Part shown: positions 44,342 to 52,494 of the stretch, in pieces
Layout of the letters: each line of letters starts with the position of its first letter
Numbering within the stretch: position 1 is the stretch's first letter
Assembly (NCBI RefSeq): GCF_025860405.1
Contig: NZ_CP063785.1
Span: 3,534,001-3,598,000, forward strand
Source of the DNA: Tolypothrix sp. PCC 7712
Lineage (GTDB): Bacteria; Cyanobacteriota; Cyanobacteriia; Cyanobacteriales; Nostocaceae
Direction: 5' to 3'
DNA length: 64,000 nt
The notes under the pieces: generated by a model
Databases searched by the model: none
Told to the model about the DNA's origin: nothing
Seen by the model: the letters and a program-made list of their open reading frames with translations, nothing else
Made by a program: the position numbers and the translations under genes

Positions 44342-45781
44342 TTATCCCACAGCCTTCTCAACAGCAACTTCTGGTAACAAGCGCTTAACACCTTGCTTAA
44401 CAAAACCTTGCAGAAAAGCCATCTGCTGATTTTGCTGGAAGACATTTTGTAAAGTTTGCCGCAATTTTTCCAAATTCAGGTTATTGCCAGAATCTAGAGC
44501 TATTTCTTGTTGTTGGAAATACTCTATTAAACTTAAGCCAGCAACTCTGGTGAGATAAGCTGCACTAACTCCCTGTACCACGCCACCAGCGACAAAGGTG
44601 ACGACGTTACTTTTGAGAACAGTACTCACAGCTTTTGTAGAAAGTTCGACTAAACCCAGCTTCAGCATTAAACTTCCCATCGTTCCAGCGACAGTTTGCG
44701 CCTGTTCTAAAGAAAATTTCTGCTGATAGATATTACCCAAATCCATGACCATTTGAGCATTAATCGCCGCAGTTGCTAAAACATCAAGTGCAGGGACTGG
44801 ATTAGCAAAAGCAGCAGCCGCAGCTATCCATTGATATTGTTCGATAGCTGGGGTAGCGCGATCGCGTCTAATGTTATTTAACCAGGTTTTTGCTTCAGCT
44901 TTCAGCAAGTTAGCTTTTCTAATAGTTGTTGTCCAGGCTAACTTCTGTGCTTGCTGGGCTAAAATCTCTCCTAGTTGCTGTGTCAAAGACTGGATATCTG
45001 CTGCTGGTTGTTCTAACCATTCTTGTACAGCACCATCAGCTTCATGTTTCCGGACTTTAATGGGAATGGGAGAGGCGGCTGTTGCAACTAAATTTCCTTG
45101 TGTCCGTTGTTTCAGTGACAGCAAGATGCTAGCACGTTCATCAGGTAAATACTGGTCTTGCTTGTTGAAAACCAACAAAACAGGTTGATTTGCAGCTTTT
45201 AGCTGCTGTAAAGTTTGAAATTCTGAATCGGTTAAATCACCGTTAGTCAGGAAGAGGATAAAATCAGATGTTTCCACTTCTGCCAAAACATCTGTATCTG
45301 ATTTGTTACCAGCTTGAATATATAAAGGTGCTGTCTCTTGGAAGCTGACTTTTTGCTTGATTTGGGATTGCCAGCTAGATTTTAAAACCTCAATTAAGGT
45401 AGTTTTACCGACAGATTTCCCACCAGTAACAGCTAGTTTAAGTTCTTGCCTATCTAAATCTAAGAGTAATTGGTTAACTTGTGTTCGTAAGTTCCCTATG
45501 GCTGGATGTTGTTCTGATTCTTGTGCCAGTTGGTTAATTACGACTTCTGCTTTAGCGATCGCATTTTCTACATCTGCTCGTTCTACAAGCATGATATCAA
45601 GCTGCTCTACACTAGCTTTCGGGCGATTTTGCTGCAATAACCACAAACCACCGCCGACTGCCAAAGCACTCAGTAAACCAAATTCTCCTACCTGCACTAT
45701 GGAATCTTGCCAACTGTCTAACATCCACAGAGAAAACGACAGTCCCAATCCTCCTACTAAAATTGGTCGTTGCAACTTCAC
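44342..45781 (-). CDS. DUF697-type membrane-associated GTPase
   Basis: A 479-residue protein with a short N-terminal hydrophobic segment (about 10-50), a GTPase domain with P-loop VTGGKSVGKTTL (about 119-130) and NKQD base-specificity motif (LLVFNKQDQYLP), then a C-terminal DUF697 region with hydrophobic helices (AAAAAFANPVPALDVLATAA, VVQGVSAAYLTRVAGLSLIE). Such proteins occur in most cyanobacteria; the function is unknown, with membrane remodelling or stress roles suggested for relatives. The endonuclease gene lies 45 bp upstream. Confidence 0.8.
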   Translation of the reverse strand: MKLQRPILVGGLGLSFSLWMLDSWQDSIVQVGEFGLLSALAVGGGLWLLQQNRPKASVEQLDIMLVERADVENAIAKAEVVINQLAQESEQHPAIGNLRTQVNQLLLDLDRQELKLAVTGGKSVGKTTLIEVLKSSWQSQIKQKVSFQETAPLYIQAGNKSDTDVLAEVETSDFILFLTNGDLTDSEFQTLQQLKAANQPVLLVFNKQDQYLPDERASILLSLKQRTQGNLVATAASPIPIKVRKHEADGAVQEWLEQPAADIQSLTQQLGEILAQQAQKLAWTTTIRKANLLKAEAKTWLNNIRRDRATPAIEQYQWIAAAAAFANPVPALDVLATAAINAQMVMDLGNIYQQKFSLEQAQTVAGTMGSLMLKLGLVELSTKAVSTVLKSNVVTFVAGGVVQGVSAAYLTRVAGLSLIEYFQQQEIALDSGNNLNLEKLRQTLQNVFQQNQQMAFLQGFVKQGVKRLLPEVAVEKAVG

Positions 45782-45826
45782 AACTATGACTCTCCGCGCT
45801 TTTTGGATGGCTTACTCCAGAATAGA

Positions 45827-46306
45827 TCAAAACCCTGCTTCCCCGAATGAGACAGGCGAACAAACACAATTTTCTTTACTTACCGCTTGTAAGATTAATT
45901 CCCAAGCTTCACGATATTGTGCAGAACGAGGTTTACGCTGTCGTTTTTCAGTTTCCACAAGGTGGATTTCGCTACCATAACCGATGAACACATCGACTGG
46001 GAAGATATAGAATATATCAAGTTTTTCTATATATACTATGGCAAAATCAAAGTCTGCTGGCTGATATGCCTCTCTTCGCATGAATCGGCGATTTGTTTTA
46101 GTGCGACGATTATCTACAACATAATTTCCAGAAGGCTGATCAAACCAAGCATATTTGACTTGAATTTTGAGTACAGTTCCTTCAATATCAAAAGCTAAAT
46201 CGTAAGGGAGCCTGTCGCCTACAGGTTTTAAAACTCCCCAACCCCGCTTTAAGGCGTGAAGAATAGTTGCTTGTTCTGCAATATCTCCTTTAAGCTTGGT
46301 GTCCAT
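45827..46306 (-). CDS. Group I intron-associated PD-(D/E)XK endonuclease (homing-type)
   Basis: The 159-residue protein belongs to the PD-(D/E)XK family typified by I-Ssp6803I, the tRNA-fMet intron endonuclease of Synechocystis. Visible motifs are KGDIAEQATILHALKRGW (with the active-site Glu of the first helix), RLPYDLAFDIEG (catalytic Asp) and KIQVKYAW (Q-x-K strand). Conserved SGNYVVDNRRTKTNRR and DFDFAIVYIEKLDIFYIFP follow. It is 237 bp downstream of the intron-bearing tRNA-fMet, on the same strand but outside the intron. It may still cut intronless target genes, or have lost that role. Confidence 0.85.
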   Translation of the reverse strand: MDTKLKGDIAEQATILHALKRGWGVLKPVGDRLPYDLAFDIEGTVLKIQVKYAWFDQPSGNYVVDNRRTKTNRRFMRREAYQPADFDFAIVYIEKLDIFYIFPVDVFIGYGSEIHLVETEKRQRKPRSAQYREAWELILQAVSKENCVCSPVSFGEAGF

Positions 46307-46491
46307 AAGCTGTTACGCATTTAAGTTGCATAGTTACTTATCAGGATTGTCCAGAGTCAAAGGTCAAAAGTCCAAGTTTATCCTTGACTCTTAAACGCCA
46401 GTTCACTCTACGGAGGGAACCTCCGCACGTGACTGGCTCCTCTTGAGCCTTGACAACCCAAACAACAAAATGTGCAATTTAGATATATAAA

Positions 46492-46529
46492 ATAAATCCC
46501 TGAAACCATTTAGAGTCTCAGGGATTTAT
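46492..46529 (-). terminator. Terminator after tRNA-fMet
   Basis: ATAAATCCCTGA (46492-46503) pairs with TCAGGGATTTAT (46518-46529); it begins 14 nt beyond the encoded CCA of the tRNA and is followed on the minus strand by T-rich sequence. Confidence 0.65.
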
Positions 46530-46542
46530 CGTTCTTTTAATT

Positions 46543-46863
46543 TGGTGGCGGGAAGTGGATTTGAACCACTGACCTTCGGGTTATGCTTACCATCTACAGC
46601 TTTCGCTGCCCAGACTTGCTGGTTTGTGGTCTGGACTGTCCCTTCACCCTCGTCTTTAACGTTAGGGTGCCTGCCTTCCAGTCTCTACACCTTCTCCATT
46701 TCTGGAGCTTGGTTCGGGATTACCACGCTAATGGCTTCCCCGAGTTTGACAGGTAAACGCACGTAAGTTTCTCTACGTACCGCCCATAACAAAGTTAACT
46801 GATAAGCGTTTAGTTAACTTTGCTTGTTGAGCCCGACGAGCTACCAGGCTGCTCTATCCCGCG
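46543..46863 (-). tRNA. tRNA-fMet (CAT) interrupted by a group I intron
   Basis: Joining 46830-46863 (34 nt) and 46543-46585 (43 nt) gives a 77-nt tRNA: acceptor CGCGGGA, D-arm GAGC...GCTC, anticodon stem TCGGG/CCCGA with loop CTCATAA, T-arm AGTGGTTCAAATCCACT, encoded CCA. The C1-C72 mismatch and three G-C pairs at the foot of the anticodon stem (GGG/CCC) mark an initiator tRNA. The break lies between T33 and C34 of the anticodon loop. A terminator follows. No other tRNA was found in the window. Confidence 0.93.
46586..46829 (-). other. Group I intron in the tRNA-fMet anticodon loop (244 nt, no ORF)
   Basis: Placing the 5' splice after T33 and the 3' splice before C34 is the only choice that leaves a U before the intron and a terminal G in it, as group I introns require. 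The intron has a perfect 10-bp P2-like hairpin (AAAGTTAACT at 46791-46800 with AGTTAACTTT at 46812-46821). On its own strand the core blocks AATCCCGAACCAAGCTC, GGTGTAGAGACT and GACAGTCCAGACC are similar to the P4-P7 core of the cyanobacterial tRNA-Leu intron (IC3 class). Too short to encode a protein. Confidence 0.85.
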
Positions 46864-46910
46864 TCGTTTGCTTACTTTTTTAGTATAACCCCAAGTTATA
46901 AATTTGGCAA

Positions 46911-47864
46911 CTATAAAAGCGATAATTCTCCCACAACTTCTAAACGCTTGTATTTTCCCAAAATCATAAACTTTTCAGCTAGGCTTTCGGCAACGCTGGG
47001 GGTAATCCAGCCCATTTGTTGAAGTAAATGAATAGCAACTGCGTATTTTGCTCGCTTTGCTCCATCCATAACTTTAATTGCCAATCCCATGCCTTCCCCT
47101 AACCTACCGATGCACTGTACTCCTTCGGCACCAGCTTTGCTTACCAATTCTCCAGGGGTTAAGCGCATGAGTTCCGTATCAAATTCACCATCACCAGCTA
47201 CCATTGTGGGATGATGAGTCATGGCCCGGACAATGCGCTCCATATCCAAAGTTTTACCAGAAGCGAGCAAGGCATACAGCGAACCCATCTGACCAAGTTG
47301 CATCAAATAAGTTGGTGCGCCACAGTCATCATGAACACCGATAAATTCTTCTGATGGCATTCGCAGTAATTCTGCTACCTTGCTAAGAATTAACTGTTGG
47401 ACTGGGTGTTTGCGTTCTAAGTAGTTATTTAAAGGCCAATGTCGTTGTTGACAAACCGCTAGCATTCCCGCGTGTTTACCAGAGCAATTGTATTCTAGAG
47501 GACTCCGCTTACCTTCAGGAATCGGGCATTGGAGTGCGCTGGGGTCTAGATCGGCCCGCCAAAGAATGTTAAATACCTGTCTTACCTGCTCTATGCTACC
47601 TTTGTGGGAGCTAGTGATAATCGCTAAATCGCGATCGCTGAGGTCGTATCGTTCTAGCGTACCAGTAGATGTAATAGCGAGTGCCTGAAATGGTTTCAGT
47701 GCGGAACGGACAAATGCAGCCGTTTCCGAATTCCCAGCTACGGATAAAACCCGCCCTCGTTCGTCGCATACAACAGCCTGGACTATATGCCGCGATTCAA
47801 TGATTCCTTCCCGTAGCAACCTCACTTCTAAGGCTGCGGCTTGAGTTCGTTTTCCCATTGTCAT
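46911..47864 (-). CDS. L-asparaginase, asparaginase II family
   Basis: The 317-residue protein matches the Rhizobium etli-type asparaginase family, unrelated to E. coli AnsA/B. Segments are AAFVRSALKPFQAL, ITSSHKGSIEQVRQV, PLEYNCSGKHAGMLAVC (active-site region with Ser-x-Lys and Cys) and VHDDCGAPTY. It would hydrolyse asparagine to aspartate and ammonia. The start is ATG 47864 or 47858 (third codon). It ends 47 bp from the tRNA-fMet 5' end. Confidence 0.88.
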   Translation of the reverse strand: MTMGKRTQAAALEVRLLREGIIESRHIVQAVVCDERGRVLSVAGNSETAAFVRSALKPFQALAITSTGTLERYDLSDRDLAIITSSHKGSIEQVRQVFNILWRADLDPSALQCPIPEGKRSPLEYNCSGKHAGMLAVCQQRHWPLNNYLERKHPVQQLILSKVAELLRMPSEEFIGVHDDCGAPTYLMQLGQMGSLYALLASGKTLDMERIVRAMTHHPTMVAGDGEFDTELMRLTPGELVSKAGAEGVQCIGRLGEGMGLAIKVMDGAKRAKYAVAIHLLQQMGWITPSVAESLAEKFMILGKYKRLEVVGELSLL

Positions 47865-47884
47865 GGGTTAAAATCTATCACTTT

Positions 47885-47966
47885 TTGTTATTTTTTTATT
47901 ATTTGTTTGTTATTTGTCATTTGTCCTATGTCATTTGTTAAAACTCATGACTAGTGACTAATGACT
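47885..47966 (-). repeat. Short tandem repeats between CGLD27 and asparaginase genes
   Basis: tttgttatttgtcatttgtcctatgtcatttgtt is followed by gactagtgactaatgact. STRR type. Confidence 0.6.
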
Positions 47967-47968
47967 AT

Positions 47969-48469
47969 TTACAACAAATGCCAAACTATACTACCAACAA
48001 CGAACATTCCTGCCAAGCTAGCAAAGGTCAGTTGCAAGCGGCGAAGAATCGGTTTGATTTCGTAAGTAGCAATTAAGCGATCGCGGTTTAAGACTTCCTC
48101 TGGTTTGATCCAAGTTTGACCGTCATACCACCCAGATTCTTCGTAAAATACTGTGGCGCTGGTTAGGCGATCGCTGACGTAATACCAGCCTAAGTACAAT
48201 CGTACTAACAAGAGAATTACGCCGATACTTGCTCCCGCTGCACCACAAAGAATAAATTGGGCGAAATGCTTATGTGGGGGAAAACTGGCGGCTGCGACTG
48301 GCCCAGCTACCACCCACGATAAACTCCAAATCCACAGCATTTTTTTGATATGCTCGCGCCAATTTAAGGCACAATCACGAAATAGCCAAGATGTTTTTAA
48401 TTCTTCGTACTCGTTGAGTGGTTGTTGTTCAGTCGGAACTGGGCAATTAGAAACCGAGGATTTGATCAT
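47969..48469 (-). CDS. CGLD27 family protein (Ycf36/DUF1230)
   Basis: The 166-residue membrane protein has hydrophobic helices around 46-62, 72-92 and 148-164 and the family segments NEYEELKTSWLFRDCALNW and SATVFYEESGWYDGQTWIKP. CGLD27 is conserved in green-lineage phototrophs and cyanobacteria and is linked to iron-related or photosynthetic function, not well defined. Its start overlaps the rsfS stop (ATGA), so the two form an operon. Confidence 0.85.
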   Translation of the reverse strand: MIKSSVSNCPVPTEQQPLNEYEELKTSWLFRDCALNWREHIKKMLWIWSLSWVVAGPVAAASFPPHKHFAQFILCGAAGASIGVILLLVRLYLGWYYVSDRLTSATVFYEESGWYDGQTWIKPEEVLNRDRLIATYEIKPILRRLQLTFASLAGMFVVGSIVWHLL

Positions 48470-48927
48470 TTTGGCTTAACCCCACCGTCATCGGCTGTTG
48501 GCAGTTCTAAACGTTCAGCATGAGACCAGAATGCTTCTAAATTATAAAACTCTCGCTCCTTGGGCATCATGATGTGAACGATCACTTCGCCATAATCTTG
48601 CAAAACCCAGCTTCCTTCTGCTTTACCTGCTGTCCGCAAGGGATTGCGTTGCAGTTCGGTTGATACTTGGTCTTCAATGGCTTCTGCGATCGCTCTGACT
48701 TGAACTCTTGAATAGCCAGTCATCACTACAAAATAATCTGCTAGGTAAGAGACATCTGCTACCCTAAGCAGTAGAATATCGCCAGCTTTGCGGTCTGATG
48801 CTGCTTCGGCAACGGTTATTGCTAATTTTCTGCTCGCTTCTTCGCTGGGGTCTTGTAGACTAGCGATCGCAGTTTTTCTTAAAGATACAGATGGCGTTGG
48901 GAATTCTCCTTGGAAAGAATCAGACAT
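48466..48927 (-). CDS. rsfS: Ribosome silencing factor RsfS
   Basis: The 153-residue protein is of the RsfS/Iojap family, which binds L14 and blocks subunit joining when nutrients are short. DILLLRVADVSYLADYFVVM, VQVRAIAEAIEDQV and the GSWVLQDYGEVIVHIMMPKE stretch are typical. An N-terminal tail of about 35 residues is not conserved. The ATGA overlap with CGLD27 suggests translational coupling. rplN, encoding its target, is in the same window. Confidence 0.95.
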   Translation of the reverse strand: MSDSFQGEFPTPSVSLRKTAIASLQDPSEEASRKLAITVAEAASDRKAGDILLLRVADVSYLADYFVVMTGYSRVQVRAIAEAIEDQVSTELQRNPLRTAGKAEGSWVLQDYGEVIVHIMMPKEREFYNLEAFWSHAERLELPTADDGGVKPK

Positions 48928-49575
48928 TAAACCTCAGGTGCTTTAGCCCTTTTGTTACATTTTTTGACAATTACACACAACTCATCAATCATGAGATGTA
49001 ACTATGTAAATTGTTTTTTTTGCATACTAACAAAAAAAAAGACTTTTTGGATTTGGTAAACAGCAATCAAGCGTACCATGCTATATGGAGCTAGTGTAGC
49101 TACTTAGTACTTTGTATTAGTTGCTTTATGGCAATTTTTGTAGTATCATTTGCTACTTTCAGAGATTAATTTAAATCCTGATTTTTATATTCTGAGGTAT
49201 TGCCTACTTGAGGCCTGTTGATAATTTTGCAACCTACCAGCCTAGTACCACAAAGCAGAATTTAAAATTCAAAATCCAAATTAATGATGATTTTTGGTTG
49301 ATAAATATAGTGTCGATATGGTCAGTGCAGCCACATATCACATACAGGAATAATTACAGAGAATAAGATACCTTACAAGTAACCTCAGATATATTTTAGA
49401 ATCTTACCTGAGTCAGAAATTATTAGTTAAGCTTCATATTGATGCTCGTTACATTTTGGCTGCAAGTACTATGCAGACAAAAATTAAAGCATATTTAACA
49501 AGCAAAAAATAAAAAGTAAAAGACCCCTGTCTGAGCATTTGCAGGCAGGGGTCTTTTGTGTTTTTATTTGAAGTA
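48928..49575. other. 648-bp spacer with terminator at its left part near 49517-49557
   Basis: Apart from the terminator listed next, I see no gene. A poly-A/T stretch near 49014-49040 is notable but not informative. Confidence 0.5.
49517..49557 (-). terminator. Strong rho-independent terminator of the WcaI-like glycosyltransferase gene
   Basis: AAAAGACCCCTG... (from 49517) pairs with ...CAGGGGTCTTTT (to 49557); the stem has 12 perfect outer pairs and further CTG/CAG pairing inside. On the minus strand it is followed by a T-rich run, and it lies 18 bp after the stop at 49576. The symmetric sequence could also stop plus-strand transcripts. Confidence 0.85.
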
Positions 49576-50847
49576 TTAAACTTCTTGGTTTGAGATATTG
49601 GTGCTGGAAATTATTGCCTCTTCTGCTTTTAGCGCATAGCATAAAGCCTCATAGTTATTTAAAGCTTGCTCAAAGCTATATTGTTCAACAGCATATTGGC
49701 GACTTTTATAACCGAGATTTTTAACTTTATCTGGGTTTTGGTACAAGTCTAGAATTGCATTGGCTAAAGCTTGAGCATCTTCTGGTGGCACCACACATCC
49801 TCCACCACTTTGTCTAATAGCTCTTGCTGCTGTACCATTTTCTGGTACAGATGCAATCAATGCTCGCCCACTAGCAAGTAGTACTTGTATTTTGGAAGGC
49901 ATATTGAATGATATGACATTCTTCTTTTGCACAACCAAGCCAACATCCGCAGCTGCTAACATTTCCGGCAGACGTTCGCGAGGTTGAAAAGGTAGTAACA
50001 AGACATTATCTGCACCATAATCGAGACAGTCTTGTTGAAGTCTCTGCAATCCTTTCGCTTCCCCAGCAATTGTAAACACAATGTCTGGGATATGACGTAA
50101 CAGAGCCGCAGCTTTCACAACTGTTTCTAAGCCTTGAGTTAGAGCAATATTACCAGAATATAAAACTACAAATTTGTCTTTGAGGTTGTGTGTTTCCCGA
50201 AACGCGTTATTGTCTCTAGGTAAGGGGCGAATAAAATTCACATCGACCCAATTGGGAATTTGCACAATTTTGTGAGATGGTACACCCTTCTTGAGCAAAT
50301 TTTCCACGAAACCATCAGCGATGACGCTGATTTTAGTAGCGCTATGATATGCAAACTTCTCTAATTGTGTAAATACTTTGATTAGAAATTTGTTCTTCAG
50401 TAGCCCTACATGAATAGCTGCTTCTGGTAAAATATCTTGCAGGTTTAAAACCACAGGACAAGCACGCAACCATCCGACAAGGGCAGCTGGTAAACATACA
50501 GGCAATGAAGGTGAAGTAGAAATAATTACATCTGGTCGCCAGCCTATCATTGCAGGTAAAAAACTGGTGACTACAAAGCTAGCATCTAACAATATTCGAT
50601 CTAGCAAGTTTGGTTGTGGACGAATCCAAACATAACTGCGTTGAATTTGGACTCCATTTTTAGATTCTGTTGAATACAATTTACCGCGATAGCCAGGGTA
50701 AATTTGACGTTCAGGATAGTTGGGCATAGCTGTGACTACACGCACTTCATGTCCCCGCTTCACAAGTCCCTCGGCTAATTCAGTCATTAAGGGAGCAATA
50801 CCAATTGGTTCTGGGTAATAGTTGTAGGAGTAAATCAAAATCCGCAT
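49576..50847 (-). CDS. WcaI-like glycosyltransferase (GT4)
   Basis: The 423-residue GT-B enzyme opens MRILIYSYNYYPEPIGIAPL and contains the WcaI-like PAMIGWRPDVIISTSPSLPV region and C-terminal IVQIPNWVDVNFIRPLPRDN, FVVLYSGNIALTQGLETVVK, and MPSKIQVLLASGRALIA. It most likely transfers a sugar in exopolysaccharide or capsule synthesis. The STAS-sugar transferase at 58828 may belong to a similar pathway but is not linked. Start ATG 50847. Confidence 0.88.
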   Translation of the reverse strand: MRILIYSYNYYPEPIGIAPLMTELAEGLVKRGHEVRVVTAMPNYPERQIYPGYRGKLYSTESKNGVQIQRSYVWIRPQPNLLDRILLDASFVVTSFLPAMIGWRPDVIISTSPSLPVCLPAALVGWLRACPVVLNLQDILPEAAIHVGLLKNKFLIKVFTQLEKFAYHSATKISVIADGFVENLLKKGVPSHKIVQIPNWVDVNFIRPLPRDNNAFRETHNLKDKFVVLYSGNIALTQGLETVVKAAALLRHIPDIVFTIAGEAKGLQRLQQDCLDYGADNVLLLPFQPRERLPEMLAAADVGLVVQKKNVISFNMPSKIQVLLASGRALIASVPENGTAARAIRQSGGGCVVPPEDAQALANAILDLYQNPDKVKNLGYKSRQYAVEQYSFEQALNNYEALCYALKAEEAIISSTNISNQEV

Positions 50848-51698
50848 AACAAATTAGTCAGAATTATCTGGCTTTGTATTGAAAAAGAATACTTGTCCCA
50901 AGAATTTTTGATTTTACGTTTTACGTTGCACCCATAACTAAATTGTCCTTGCACAGCCTTGCTATGTCAGTGACTTTTGGTTGAAGATTAAGTAAATTTT
51001 GATATCTCATGCGTAGGCAATACTTAATTTATATAGAGGCTGCTTGCTTGTTATGTGATTGTTTTGTAGGGTAAACCTACCTAAGTATAATCTCTATTTT
51101 CATTAATTAATTAAGCTTTAAACAAGCATCAAAATTACTTTAATAAAAGTTCTGGCAAGTAAATTATTTCTGATAAATGCTAAAAAATAATCCTAAATCA
51201 ATCCAGAGTAAATATAAGTGAATACATAGTATTTCCACCAGTAGTAATCATGAAAACTACGGGTTCAAAAAAATAATTATTTTAGGTAGATATATTGTGA
51301 AAAATCAGATAGCTTATAAAGTTATCATCACAATAATTAGTGAGATATTGTACTTAATTGCACAACACCCCAAATGTTGAGTTGCTAATGGGAAGTGTAA
51401 CGAATACCTAAGATAGATAATAGATAGAGAATTTAGACTTTATTATTTAAAGCTGCATAGTAAAGCAGCTTTTTATCTAGAAAATAGATTGAGTTCTCAG
51501 TATAGCGTCTGGAAAGTTAATATAATATAAATTTATTGTGGTGAATTATTGAATTTTAATCTTGACCAATCTGTGTTATGAGTTGCAATACCATTTCACT
51601 GGAAAAATATACAGATGGTCAAGTGGAAGGAGTAGAGGCGCAGAGGAACGCAGAGTATTTTCTCAGCTAATTCACTAAGAATTTATGAAATGCTGTAG
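50848..51698. other. 851-bp spacer containing an orphan terminator
   Basis: AT-rich DNA without supported ORF. A clear intrinsic terminator at 51449-51474 with no gene before it on the plus strand is listed as a candidate small RNA. Near 51636-51655 is agaggcgcagaggaacgcagag, a repeat type common in Nostoc. Confidence 0.5.
51358..51475 (+). ncRNA. Candidate small RNA ending in an intrinsic terminator
   Basis: AAAGCTGC (51449-51456) and GCAGCTTT (51465-51472) form a hairpin followed by TTAT, a typical plus-strand intrinsic terminator. No plus-strand gene lies within several kb upstream. A second hairpin, CAACA/TGTTG (51363-51367 / 51375-51379), lies about 70 nt before it. The 5' end is not placed; a promoter is not obvious. 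Confidence 0.3.
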
Positions 51699-52439
51699 TT
51701 AGAGAATTTGCGATAAAAATTTGCGAGTTCGTTCTTCTTGAGGTTTGTTAAAAAAGGAGTCTGGTGTAGCTGACTCAACCAGTAAACCGCTATCCATCAA
51801 AATTACTCTGTCAGCCACTTCACGAGCAAATCCTACCTCATGGGTAACTACTACCATTGTCATACCGTCACGGGCAAGACTTCGCATCACATCTAACACT
51901 TCCCTCACCATTTCTGGATCTAAAGCTGAGGTGGGTTCATCAAATAGCATAATCTTAGGCTGCATTGCTAACGCACGCGCGATCGCTACTCGTTGTTGCT
52001 GTCCCCCAGATAATTGTCCTGGATATTTATGTGCTTGCTCTAGAATTCCCACCCTTTCTAAAAGTTGCATTGCTAATTCTTCAGCTTTCGCCTTCGCCCA
52101 CCGACGCACCCAAATTGGTGCCAAGGTGATATTTTGCAGTACTGTGAGATGGGGAAATAAATTAAACTGTTGAAATACCATTCCCACTTCTTTGCGAATC
52201 GCATCAATATTTCGCAAATCATTGCTGAGGGTAATACCATCTATAACAATTTTGCCTTGTTGATATTCTTCTAAAGCATTAAATGTACGGATAAAAGTAG
52301 ATTTACCTGAACCTGACGGCCCCATTAATACCACTACTTCACCACGATTTACGGTCAAGCTAACACCTTGGAGGACATGAAATTGTCCATACCACTTGTG
52401 AACATTCTCAGCAATAATTATTGGTTGTTGGTCTAACAT
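51699..52439 (-). CDS. bgtA: Amino-acid ABC transporter ATPase
   Basis: The 246-residue ATPase has Walker [10 protein letters not shown], signature [15 protein letters not shown], Walker [15 protein letters not shown] and switch His (VVTHEVGFA), typical of polar amino-acid importers (GlnQ/AapP class). It is the last gene of a four-gene minus-strand cluster with two permeases and a binding lipoprotein, the same order as natF-natG-natH-bgtA in Anabaena, where BgtA energises both the N-II neutral/acidic and the basic amino-acid systems. Confidence 0.9.
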   Translation of the reverse strand: MLDQQPIIIAENVHKWYGQFHVLQGVSLTVNRGEVVVLMGPSGSGKSTFIRTFNALEEYQQGKIVIDGITLSNDLRNIDAIRKEVGMVFQQFNLFPHLTVLQNITLAPIWVRRWAKAKAEELAMQLLERVGILEQAHKYPGQLSGGQQQRVAIARALAMQPKIMLFDEPTSALDPEMVREVLDVMRSLARDGMTMVVVTHEVGFAREVADRVILMDSGLLVESATPDSFFNKPQEERTRKFLSQIL

Positions 52440-52494
52440 AAAATTTTACCTTTTAACTCTTATTCTCTGTCTTTGGTAGGAATTATTTTCTCTT

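Noticed and set aside
45357..45980. 207-residue plus-strand ORF
   Set aside because: Antisense shadow of the DUF697 GTPase and endonuclease genes, rich in Ser and Cys, no domain.
43094..46306. C5 methyltransferase plus PD-(D/E)XK nuclease as a restriction-modification system
   Set aside because: A GTPase gene lies between them, and the nuclease fits the group I intron-associated family better than a restriction enzyme.
46542..46766. 74-residue plus-strand ORF
   Set aside because: It is antisense to the tRNA-fMet and its intron; the RNA structure accounts for the sequence.
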